Positions 1 to 6,079 of a stretch of DNA of 13,115 bases are shown here, piece by piece (positions within the stretch are counted from its first letter, which is position 1; every line of letters starts with the position of its first letter). The position numbers and the translations under genes are program-made. The stretch covers positions 1 to 13,115 of the forward strand of contig VSNH01000103.1 in the NCBI GenBank assembly GCA_009774215.1. The letters are read 5' to 3'. Below the pieces are notes generated by a model. It had not been told where the DNA came from, did not search any database, and was given only the letters and a program-made list of their open reading frames with translations. Origin of the DNA: Lachnospiraceae bacterium. Lineage in GTDB: Bacteria; Bacillota; Clostridia; Lachnospirales; Lachnospiraceae.

Positions 1-81
1 GGTGGCATCGTTGACCGAAAACAACGCAGTAGAAGGGAATGCTGGCAAGCAAAAAAGGATAGTTAATTGGTAAATGGCGCA
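1..81. other. Left edge, no assignable gene
   Basis: This stretch lies downstream of the carbonic anhydrase stop. Two plus-strand frames stay open from the window edge, one to a TAA at 64-66 and one to a TAA at 71-73. Either could be the last 20 or so codons of a gene that begins outside the window, but the stretch is too short to decide. On the minus strand a run of six T (complement of 52-57) follows the carbonic anhydrase gene without an obvious GC-rich stem, so a terminator cannot be claimed. Confidence 0.3.
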
Positions 82-645
82 CTAGTCCATAAATTCTACT
101 TTGCCGCTGTCAATATGATAAATGGCGCCGCACACCTTGAGGGGTGATTCATCAGTGAGATTTAATTTCTCCTTGATAATGGAAACGCTTCTTTCCACGT
201 TCAGGCAGCTCGCTTTCAGCGCATCCTTCTCATCGCCGATTGCTTTTTTGATCTCATCGGTTATGTACTTTACAAATCCATCGGGGCTGCTGCTCAAAGC
301 GGCTCCGACAGCGCCGCAGTTGGTGTGACCCAGAACGATAACCAGATTTGTGCCGAGATGGTCTGCAGCGTATTCCACGCTTCCGAGCTGGTGATTATCC
401 ATTACGTTGCCTGCCACGCGGATGGTGAACAGCTCGCCGATGCCTGCGGAAAAAACGGCTTCGGGGATCACACGGGAATCGGAACAGGTGATTATGGTTG
501 CGTAGGGGGTCTGTCCCTCGTCGCAGGTTTTCTGTCTGATCTGCGGGGATACATCTCCCGGGTTACTGGAAACAGTCAGGTAACGGTCGTTTCCTTCTTT
601 CAATTTTGCCATTGCTTCTGCAGCGGATAAATTTTGATGTGCCAT
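82..645 (-). CDS. Beta-class carbonic anhydrase
   Basis: A 187-residue cytoplasmic zinc enzyme expected to interconvert CO2 and bicarbonate, supplying bicarbonate to carboxylases or balancing pH. The beta-class zinc site is complete: Cys54-Ser-Asp56-Ser-Arg58 followed by His107-Thr-Asn-Cys110, with the Asp/Arg catalytic dyad in the first motif. The glycine-rich GAVGAAL follows at 111-117. Length is normal for a short bacterial member of the family. The start is fixed by a good Shine-Dalgarno (GGAGG, complement of 655-659) nine bases upstream of the ATG. A candidate extended -10 promoter lies about 60 bases upstream. The gene appears monocistronic and is divergent from the gene fragment at 722-967. 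The family call is firm; the physiological role is inferred. Confidence 0.95.
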   Translation of the reverse strand: MAHQNLSAAEAMAKLKEGNDRYLTVSSNPGDVSPQIRQKTCDEGQTPYATIITCSDSRVIPEAVFSAGIGELFTIRVAGNVMDNHQLGSVEYAADHLGTNLVIVLGHTNCGAVGAALSSSPDGFVKYITDEIKKAIGDEKDALKASCLNVERSVSIIKEKLNLTDESPLKVCGAIYHIDSGKVEFMD

Positions 646-705
646 AGTTTCTTGCCTCCCTTTCTTTTTTTATTCGCTATCTGCGCATCTGAATTTATTA
701 ACAAC

Positions 706-714
706 AGTATAACA
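706..714 (-). promoter_or_regulatory. Candidate extended -10 promoter for carbonic anhydrase
   Basis: Read on the minus strand, the sequence is TGT followed by TATACT, a good extended -10 (TGnTATAAT, one mismatch in the hexamer). No strong -35 is visible at 16-18 bases; TTGATG lies too far upstream, at a spacing of 20. An extended -10 can work with a weak -35. Predicted transcription starts near 699, giving a leader of about 53 bases. The -35 region would fall inside the gene remnant at 722-967. Confidence 0.45.
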
Positions 715-721
715 TGGTTAA

Positions 722-967
722 TCCGGTTTTGCATCAATAATTAGCTTAAACCAGAAAACCGCTACGAAGTTAGAGGCGGGGAAAGGCACGGTGACTGTCA
801 GTGTAGTTTGTGATGACGGGAAATGTACCGCAGGGGTGAATGATACAGCTGCAGTGACAAACAAGGTGCTTTTGTCAGACCGGATACAGCTTGTAAATGA
901 CGGTGAAAATATAAAAATCAGAATAGACGTAAAAGACATTTCGGAAACTGTGGCAGGACAGGATTAG
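722..967 (+). pseudogene. Orphan fragment of a surface-type beta-domain protein
   Basis: The plus-strand frame is open from just after a TAA (719-721) to a TAG (965-967) and encodes 81 residues with no ATG and no ribosome binding site. The translation reads like a real protein: it alternates hydrophobic and polar residues as in beta strands (for example KGTVTVSVVCDDGKC, then RIQLVNDGENIKIRIDVKD). It resembles inter-domain segments of large secreted Clostridial surface proteins, but that likeness is from memory and unverified. The stop falls soon after the last strand, so the fragment seems to be missing both ends. It could be the remains of a deleted gene, or a chance open frame. The complementary minus-strand frame (718-939) has no coding character. 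Confidence 0.4.
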
Positions 968-999
968 GGGGCGATAGAAAGCTGCTTTCTGTTTTGAAA

Positions 1000-1029
1000 A
1001 TGGAAATCGAGAATTTCCATGCATATAAT
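1000..1029 (+). promoter_or_regulatory. Candidate spoVT promoter with overlapping inverted repeat
   Basis: TGGAAA (1001-1006, four of six matches to the sigma-A -35) lies 17 bases before a perfect TATAAT (1024-1029). The -35 sits within an 8-base perfect inverted repeat, ATGGAAAT (1000-1007) and ATTTCCAT (1013-1020), separated by five bases. It could be an operator or a small hairpin. In Bacillus subtilis spoVT is sigma-G dependent; I do not see a convincing sigma-G site here. Confidence 0.4.
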
Positions 1030-1108
1030 TTCCTGCCTTACAAATAATAGTAAAAAAACAGAGAAAAATGAAAATAAGGCTATAACTTACAGACGGAGGT
1101 TATCAGAT

Positions 1109-1651
1109 ATGAAAGCAACAGGAATTGTCAGAAGAATAGATGATCTGGGACGTATTGTGATCCCCAAGGAAATCCGCAGAACGCTGCGGATCAGAGAAGC
1201 GGACCCGTTGGAAATATATACGGACAGGGAAGGGGAGATCATTTTAAAAAAATATTCGCCAATCGGTGAGATGGGTACGTTTGCCAAGCAGTATGCGGAG
1301 AGTATGGCGCAGGTGTCGGGCCACATCGCGCTGATTACTGACAGGGATCAGTTCATCGCGGTGTCGGGTGGTATGAAGAACCTGTTAGGCAAATCCATCA
1401 GCAGGGAGCTGGAGGAGAAAATCGACCACAGAGAAAGCGTGGTGGCTACCAAAGGAGACAGAAATTTCATACAGGTCAGTCTGGAGGGGGATGATTTCAG
1501 CCATGAAGCCATAAGTCCCATTATCTGCGAGGGGGATGTGATTGGTTCCGTGATATTGGTGGAGATGGATCACAAGTCCAAGATGGGCGAGGTGGAGCAG
1601 AAGCTGATTCAGTCGGCAGCAGGATTTCTGGGACGGCAGATGGAGCAATAG
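1109..1651 (+). CDS. spoVT: Stage V sporulation protein T (AbrB-family regulator)
   Basis: A 180-residue transcription factor that in Bacillus tunes forespore gene expression late in sporulation. The N-terminal swapped-hairpin AbrB DNA-binding domain spans about residues 1-50, with the signature GIVRRIDDLGRIVIPKEIRR at 5-24. The rest (about 55-180) fits the GAF-like C-terminal domain of SpoVT. Length matches the B. subtilis protein (178). I chose ATG 1109 because GGAGGT (1095-1100) sits eight bases upstream and the protein then begins at the conserved MKATGIVRR. An in-frame ATG at 1019 would add 30 low-complexity residues, has no ribosome binding site and overlaps the promoter region. A strong hairpin terminator follows directly. 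Its presence argues for an endospore former. Confidence 0.95.
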   Translation: MKATGIVRRIDDLGRIVIPKEIRRTLRIREADPLEIYTDREGEIILKKYSPIGEMGTFAKQYAESMAQVSGHIALITDRDQFIAVSGGMKNLLGKSISRELEEKIDHRESVVATKGDRNFIQVSLEGDDFSHEAISPIICEGDVIGSVILVEMDHKSKMGEVEQKLIQSAAGFLGRQMEQ

Positions 1652-1663
1652 AAAGCGGATGTT

Positions 1664-1703
1664 AAAGGCGGGGAGCCGGTGTGTAGACGGCTTCCCGCCT
1701 TTG
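1664..1703 (+). terminator. Hairpin terminator after spoVT
   Basis: A 15-base stem (1664-1678 with 1688-1702) has a single G-U wobble and a nine-base loop. The stem is GC-rich at its core and flanked by AAA on the left and TTT on the right. It begins 13 bases after the spoVT stop. The T tract is short (three), so termination may be partial, with some read-through into pncB. Confidence 0.7.
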
Positions 1704-1742
1704 TACGGAGAGCGGAGTCAGAAAAGGGAATGCCTGAATTCA

Positions 1743-1783
1743 TGTAAAAATTCATTGTAAAATGTTCACTTAACCTGTAAAAT
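1743..1783 (+). promoter_or_regulatory. pncB: Candidate pncB promoter with three TGTAAAA repeats
   Basis: TTGTAA (1755-1760) and TAAAAT (1778-1783) are separated by 17 bases and could form a sigma-A promoter. The same stretch holds three direct copies of TGTAAAA, at 1743-1749, 1756-1762 and 1776-1782; the last two overlap the proposed promoter elements. The predicted leader is very short, so the Shine-Dalgarno would lie almost at the transcript's 5' end. The repeats might be operator half-sites for a niacin-responsive repressor, or simply AT-rich chance. Confidence 0.35.
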
Positions 1784-1804
1784 ATGGAAAAGGAGGGGGA
1801 ATCC

Positions 1805-3256
1805 ATGGACAGACAAAACCTGACGCTGCTCACCGACTTGTATGAGCTGACGATGATGCAGGGGTACTTTAGAAACAAGGATCAGAACGAGACGGTTATT
1901 TTTGACGCCTTTTACAGAAACAATCCCTGCGGCGGCGGTTTCGCCATTATGGCGGGGGTAGAGCAGCTGATTCAGTATATCAGAGAGCTTCATTTTGAAA
2001 AAGAGGATATTGACTATCTGGCAGGGCTTGGTATTTTCGGGAAAGATTTTCTTGATTATCTGGCGGGTTTTCGCTTTACGGGGGACGTTTACGCGATTCC
2101 GGAGGGGACGGTGGTTTTCCCCAGGGAGCCGCTTGTGAAAGTGATTGCGCCGATCATGCAGGCGCAGCTTGTGGAGACGGCGATTTTAAATATCATCAAC
2201 CACCAGAGCCTGATCGCAACCAAGGCGGCGAGAGTCTGTTATGCGGCGCAGGGCGACGGGGTGATGGAGTTTGGGCTTCGTCGCGCGCAGGGCCCCGACG
2301 CGGGTACATACGGTGCGAGGGCGGCGGTGATCGGCGGCTGTGTGGGCACTTCCAACGTGCTGTGCGGGCAGCTTTTTGACGTGCCGGTCAAGGGCACCCA
2401 CGCGCACAGCTGGATTATGAGTTTCCCGGACGAGTACATGGCTTTTCGAACTTATGCCGAAATGTACCCTTCCGCCTGTATTCTTCTGGTGGATACATAT
2501 GACACATTAAAATCGGGTGTGCCGAATGCGATTCGCGTTTTTACGGAGATGAGAGAAGCGGGCGTCCCACTGACTTTCTACGGCATTCGTCTGGACAGCG
2601 GCGATCTGGCATATCTCTCCAAAGAGGCGAGAAAGATGCTGGACGAAGCGGGATTCTCCGATGCGGTGATCTCCGCCTCCAACGATCTGGATGAATTTCT
2701 GATCCAGAGCTTAAAGGATCAGGGTGCGAAAATCACTTCCTGGGGCGTGGGCACACATCTGATTACGTCTAAGGACTGCCCTTCTTTCGGGGGTGTCTAC
2801 AAGCTGGCGGCTATTATGGGTGAGGACGGGAAGTTCATCCCGAAGATTAAGCTTTCCGAAAATACGGAGAAGGTGACGAACCCCGGCAATAAAACGATCT
2901 ACCGCGTATATGACAGGGAGAGCGGAAAGATTAAGGCGGATCTGATCTGTCTGGCTGACGAGACGTATGACGAGAACGAGCAGCTTTTGCTCTTTGATCC
3001 GGTGGAGCCGTGGAAAAAGACGAAACTTCCCGCGGGGAGTTACCGCCTGCGGGAACTGATGACGCCGATTTTCAAAGACGGCGCGTGTTGTTATACTTCC
3101 CCGAAGGTGATGGATATCCGTGCCTACTGTCAGGAAGAACAAAATACCCTGTGGGAAGAGACAAGGCGTCTGGTAAATCCACACAGGGTACATGTTGATC
3201 TTTCGAGCAGGCTTTATGATGTGAAAATTGCGCTTCTTGACCAAGTGGGTCAGTGA
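1805..3256 (+). CDS. pncB: Nicotinate phosphoribosyltransferase
   Basis: A 483-residue cytoplasmic enzyme that joins nicotinate to PRPP, with ATP, to make nicotinate mononucleotide, the entry step of NAD salvage (Preiss-Handler pathway). The N-terminal LLTDLYELTMMQGYF (8-22) is typical of the family. Other conserved blocks are FGLRRAQGPDAG (156-167), GTSNVL (181-186), GTHAHSW (197-203, holding the histidine region that is phosphorylated in homologues), YGIRLDSGDLAYLSK (259-273), ISASNDLDE (289-297) and GVGTHLIT (314-321). Length is normal. ATG 1805 is preferred because GGAGG (1792-1796) is eight bases upstream; an in-frame ATG at 1784 overlaps the AT-rich promoter region. The 3' end overlaps the convergent GH4 gene by seven bases, leaving no separate terminator between them. 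Confidence 0.96.
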   Translation: MDRQNLTLLTDLYELTMMQGYFRNKDQNETVIFDAFYRNNPCGGGFAIMAGVEQLIQYIRELHFEKEDIDYLAGLGIFGKDFLDYLAGFRFTGDVYAIPEGTVVFPREPLVKVIAPIMQAQLVETAILNIINHQSLIATKAARVCYAAQGDGVMEFGLRRAQGPDAGTYGARAAVIGGCVGTSNVLCGQLFDVPVKGTHAHSWIMSFPDEYMAFRTYAEMYPSACILLVDTYDTLKSGVPNAIRVFTEMREAGVPLTFYGIRLDSGDLAYLSKEARKMLDEAGFSDAVISASNDLDEFLIQSLKDQGAKITSWGVGTHLITSKDCPSFGGVYKLAAIMGEDGKFIPKIKLSENTEKVTNPGNKTIYRVYDRESGKIKADLICLADETYDENEQLLLFDPVEPWKKTKLPAGSYRLRELMTPIFKDGACCYTSPKVMDIRAYCQEEQNTLWEETRRLVNPHRVHVDLSSRLYDVKIALLDQVGQ

Positions 3257-4566
3257 TTGAACTGCGGCAGATACGCCTTGTTTTCTACAAGGATATCGTC
3301 GAGAATCCGCTTTGCCACGGTGGCGGAGCCGACAAGCGGATGAATGGTAAGCGCCTGCAGGGCGCAGTCATAATCGCCGGTTACGGCGGCTTCAATGGTA
3401 AGCTGCTCGTAGGTCTTCACATTTTGCAACAGACCACGGATTTTTAATGGGGTGCGCCCGATGTGTATGGGATGCGCCCCGTCTCTGTCGATGACGCAGT
3501 TGCGTTCGATAGAAGCGTTGTCTGGCAGGTCCGCGTTCGCGCCGCAGTTTAGGACATTCACAGTCTGGATGTCCTTTTTATTGTTGTAGATGGAGTCAAT
3601 CAAGCTGCATGCCGCATCCGAGTAGCGCGCGCCGCCGCGTTTCGCAAGCTGGGGCGGTTTGATATCCAGAGCGGGATCCTGATAGAGAGCGAAGAGATCT
3701 TTCTCCACCTGTTTGATGACCTCTGCGCGGCAGCCTTCCTCCTTTGCGGCGCGGTCGCACTCGGCGAACATTTCCGGCTGCATGTAGTAATATTTCAGAT
3801 AACTCACGGGCACCATTCCCAGAGATTTTAAGAAGGCGGGATCATAGTGGATTTCCGGGATGTTTGCCATTACTTCTTTCGCTGATTCGGAGCAGAGCTT
3901 TTCAATGGCCGCTGCGGTCACATCTTCCCCGCGCACCAGCACCCGTCTCGCCCAGACCAGATGGTTAATGCCCACGAAATCACAGAACACGTCGTCCGGT
4001 GTGCAGTCAAATTTTTCTGCCATATCGCTTATCATATTGATGGGGCAGTTGCACAGGCCGATGGCTTTCACGGCGCTGTGGTTTAAGGCGGCCTCTGTCA
4101 GAATGCCTGAGGGATTTGCGAAATTGATCAGAAAAGCGTCGGGGCATAGCCGCTCCATATCGCGGCAGATATCCAGAATAATCGGAACGGAGCGCAGCGC
4201 CTTGGCGAAGCCGCCCGCGCCGGTGGTCTCCTGCCCGATCCGGCCGTAGCGCAGGGGAATTTTTTCGTCCCGTATTCTGGCATCCAGCAGTCCCACGCGA
4301 AACTGTGTGGTGACGAAATCCGCGTCCTGCAAGGCTTCTTCCCGGTCTGCGGTGGCGTGAATCTGTAAATCGACGCCGCTTTTTTCGACCATCCTTTTGG
4401 CCAATTCGGTGACAATGTTCAATTTTTCAAGTCCGGCCTCCACATCCACCAGCCAGATATCTTTTACGGGCAGGCTGTCATGCCGTTTGATAAAACCTTC
4501 GATCAGCTCCGGGGTATAGCTGGAGCCTCCGCCGATGGTTGCGATTTTTAAACCTTTGTCTGTCAT
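3250..4566 (-). CDS. GH4 family 6-phospho-beta-glucosidase-like enzyme
   Basis: A 438-residue NAD- and divalent-metal-dependent glycosidase of family GH4, which cleaves by an oxidation/elimination mechanism and usually acts on phosphorylated disaccharides brought in by a PTS. An N-terminal Rossmann nucleotide-binding motif (IATIGGGSSYTPEL, 8-21) is followed by FRVGLLDARIRDE (89-101), NFANPSG (148-154), the metal-site cysteine in LCNCPIN (Cys172) and the second metal ligand in GINHL (His202). The Cys-Asn-x-Pro signature points to the 6-phospho-beta-glucosidase subgroup rather than the alpha-acting Cys-His subgroups. A tyrosine-rich YLKYYY (256-261) and GARYSDAA (312-319) follow. The ribosome binding site GGAGGT (complement of 4571-4576) is close to the ATG (five bases from GGAGG). 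It lies downstream of the LacI gene in the same direction, with a hairpin between. Exact substrate is unknown. Confidence 0.88.
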   Translation of the reverse strand: MTDKGLKIATIGGGSSYTPELIEGFIKRHDSLPVKDIWLVDVEAGLEKLNIVTELAKRMVEKSGVDLQIHATADREEALQDADFVTTQFRVGLLDARIRDEKIPLRYGRIGQETTGAGGFAKALRSVPIILDICRDMERLCPDAFLINFANPSGILTEAALNHSAVKAIGLCNCPINMISDMAEKFDCTPDDVFCDFVGINHLVWARRVLVRGEDVTAAAIEKLCSESAKEVMANIPEIHYDPAFLKSLGMVPVSYLKYYYMQPEMFAECDRAAKEEGCRAEVIKQVEKDLFALYQDPALDIKPPQLAKRGGARYSDAACSLIDSIYNNKKDIQTVNVLNCGANADLPDNASIERNCVIDRDGAHPIHIGRTPLKIRGLLQNVKTYEQLTIEAAVTGDYDCALQALTIHPLVGSATVAKRILDDILVENKAYLPQFNH

Positions 4567-4608
4567 AGTTACCTCCGTATCTGTGCCAGCTTTGTCTCAG
4601 TTTCCTGA

Positions 4609-4642
4609 AAATATGCGTCGGGCAGTACATCGACGCATATTT
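4609..4642. repeat. Perfect 12-base inverted repeat between lacI-type and GH4 genes
   Basis: AAATATGCGTCG (4609-4620) pairs perfectly with CGACGCATATTT (4631-4642) across a 10-base loop. On the minus strand it lies 37 bases after the LacI-type stop and 42 bases before the GH4 start. It may be a weak terminator of the regulator gene (only about four T follow), an operator for GH4, or a dispersed palindromic repeat. The right arm plus one base recurs as a 13-base match at 10245-10257. A weak GH4 promoter (TTGCAT, 17 bases, TTTGAT on the minus strand) may lie just upstream, at 4648-4676. Confidence 0.55.
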
Positions 4643-4679
4643 CATATATCAAATTCCAAAGTTTTCGAGAATGCAATCG

Positions 4680-5681
4680 TTATAGGCAAGTCTCCCGCAA
4701 AACCAATTCCGCCTCAAATGTCCGGGTGACGGGTTCGCCCTTCGGGTGATTGATTCTGTCGATCAAAAGAGATACACCCGCCCGTCCCATCTCGTAGAGC
4801 GGCTGGCGCATGGTGGAGAGCGCGGGAAACAACATATCCTTGGAGTCGGGGACGTCGTCGTCAAAGCCGATCAGCGAAAAGTCTCCGGGCGACGAGAGGC
4901 CGGCCTCCCGAACTGCGCGCCAAACGCCGAAAGCGGGTTTGTCCGCCCCTGCGAAACAGGCATCCGGCCGCACACCCTGCATCAGCCGCTTTTTCATCTG
5001 CTGATAGGCGATGTCCTCAAAGTGATCTGCGTAGAGGATGGAGTCGGGGCCAAGCGGCATCCGATAGTCGTGCATGGCTGAAACAAAGCCGTTCAGCCGT
5101 TCCAGCCCTACGTCGTAATTCATGTCGCAGGTCACATGAATGATGTTTTTCCGTCCCTGCTTAATCAGATGTTCCGTGGCGGTATAGGCGCCGCGAAAAT
5201 TGTCAAGCAGGATTTTATCGGCTGTGACGTCGCTTAGGTTGCTCTCGATCAAAACGCTGTTCGCCGATTTTGCGGCGACATAACGGAAAAGCTCTTCATC
5301 GTCAAAACAGCTTCCGTAAGCGATGATACCGTCCGTGCATCCGCCCGTAAGATAATCCACATACTTCAGTCTTGTAACCATATCCTTGCGGCCGCTGCAA
5401 AAGAGGATATTGTAATCCTGTGCCTCCGCGCCGTCCTGCAATCCGCGGATGAGAGGAAAGAAAAAGTCGTTGCACAGATCGTCCATCACCACGCCGATGG
5501 TGTTGGTTCTCTGCAAAACCAGAGATTTGGCGAGGCCGTTGGGGACGTAGTGGTTTTCCTCAATAATTTCCAATATTTTTTTTCTGTTCTCGGGACTTAC
5601 TCCGGGTTTGTTGTTCAGGACTCTGGAAACCAGCGTTCTGGAAACGTTCGCCTGTTTCGCAATATCTGATATGGTAGCCAT
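4680..5681 (-). CDS. LacI/GalR-family transcriptional repressor
   Basis: A 333-residue DNA-binding regulator that probably senses a sugar or sugar phosphate. The N-terminal LacI helix-turn-helix is complete (TISDIAKQANVSRTLVSRVL, 3-22), followed by the hinge region ending near ARxLxxxRTNTIGVV-type sequence at about 50-65. The remaining residues form a periplasmic-binding-protein-like sensor and dimer domain, including VRPDACFAGADKPAFGV (237-253) and the usual LIGFDDD (270-276). Length is normal. The ribosome binding site is modest (AAGGCGG on the minus strand, complement of 5686-5692). Placement between a GH4 enzyme and a divergent sugar kinase suggests control of this sugar locus, and a palindromic operator in its own leader suggests autoregulation. 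The inducer cannot be read from the sequence. Confidence 0.93.
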   Translation of the reverse strand: MATISDIAKQANVSRTLVSRVLNNKPGVSPENRKKILEIIEENHYVPNGLAKSLVLQRTNTIGVVMDDLCNDFFFPLIRGLQDGAEAQDYNILFCSGRKDMVTRLKYVDYLTGGCTDGIIAYGSCFDDEELFRYVAAKSANSVLIESNLSDVTADKILLDNFRGAYTATEHLIKQGRKNIIHVTCDMNYDVGLERLNGFVSAMHDYRMPLGPDSILYADHFEDIAYQQMKKRLMQGVRPDACFAGADKPAFGVWRAVREAGLSSPGDFSLIGFDDDVPDSKDMLFPALSTMRQPLYEMGRAGVSLLIDRINHPKGEPVTRTFEAELVLRETCL

Positions 5682-5751
5682 ATGCCGCCTTTCTCTTATG
5701 ACCTGTCGGGAAAAAGCAATTGCGTGCGGAGATCCCGGCGGTTTCTGCTAT

Positions 5752-5767
5752 ATGTGCACGTTTACAT
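5752..5767. promoter_or_regulatory. LacI-family or cre-like operator
   Basis: ATGTgcACGTttACAT is a 16-base palindrome centred on CG with one mismatched pair of dinucleotides, the typical shape of LacI-family operators. Read on the minus strand, TGTAAACGTGCACA matches the CcpA cre consensus TGWAARCGYTWNCW at 12 of 14 positions. It lies in the transcribed leader of the LacI-type gene, about 30-50 bases after the predicted start, so binding could block elongation. It may serve the local repressor, CcpA, or both. Confidence 0.55.
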
Positions 5768-5803
5768 GCCATAGTGCCGGAATGTTACATAATTTACATT
5801 TGT

Positions 5804-5831
5804 ATTGTAACATAATGTTTCGAAAAGTCAA
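5804..5831 (-). promoter_or_regulatory. Promoter of the LacI-type regulator gene
   Basis: On the minus strand TTGACT (complement of 5826-5831) and TACAAT (complement of 5804-5809) are 16 bases apart, each five of six matches to consensus. The -10 is extended (TGTTACAAT). A 7-base inverted repeat, TGTTACA (5783-5789) and TGTAACA (5806-5812), overlaps the -10 and could be a further operator. The predicted transcript starts near 5797. Confidence 0.65.
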
Positions 5832-5949
5832 TACCCAAGTGATAAATAATAAAATAAGGTAACGCTGTTTGGCGGGGCATAAAAATGTATATGCGATTCA
5901 TTTGTATACCGGAATACCTATAAACAAAGTCAAATGCGAAGTTTGTGTG

Positions 5950-5979
5950 TTGACAGGCGCGGATGAATTGGGTTAGGAT
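5950..5979 (+). promoter_or_regulatory. Promoter of the sugar-kinase-like gene
   Basis: A perfect TTGACA (5950-5955) is followed after 18 bases by TAGGAT (5974-5979, four of six matches). The predicted start is near 5986, giving a leader of about 94 bases. A pseudo-palindrome, TGTAAAACGATACACA (5990-6005), lies just downstream, where a LacI-type protein could bind, but its symmetry is weak. Confidence 0.5.
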
Positions 5980-6079
5980 AAAAATAGGATGTAAAACGAT
6001 ACACACTTCGATATGTGCTAAAGCGGACAGCTAACGACTGCAGGACGCTTCAGGGAATAATTCGGAAGGGAGAATAGAT

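Larger units (their letters stand above)
5682..6079. other. Divergent regulatory region, no gene
   Basis: A 398-base AT-rich intergenic region between the LacI-type gene (minus) and the kinase gene (plus). It contains one promoter for each direction, an operator-like palindrome at 5752-5767, a 7-base inverted repeat around the minus-strand -10, and a weaker CG-centred palindrome (TGT at 5990-5992, ACA at 6003-6005) between the plus promoter and the kinase start. No open frame in it has a ribosome binding site or coding character. Confidence 0.6.

Noticed and set aside
1019..1108. Upstream ATG extending SpoVT by 30 residues
   Set aside because: There is no ribosome binding site, it overlaps the TATAAT element, and family members start at MKATGIVRR.
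2711..3244. Minus-strand open frame of 177 codons
   Set aside because: It is antisense to the well-conserved pncB coding sequence and has no domain.
5794..6006. Small minus-strand frame of 70 codons in the divergent region
   Set aside because: It has no ribosome binding site and overlaps promoters for both flanking genes.
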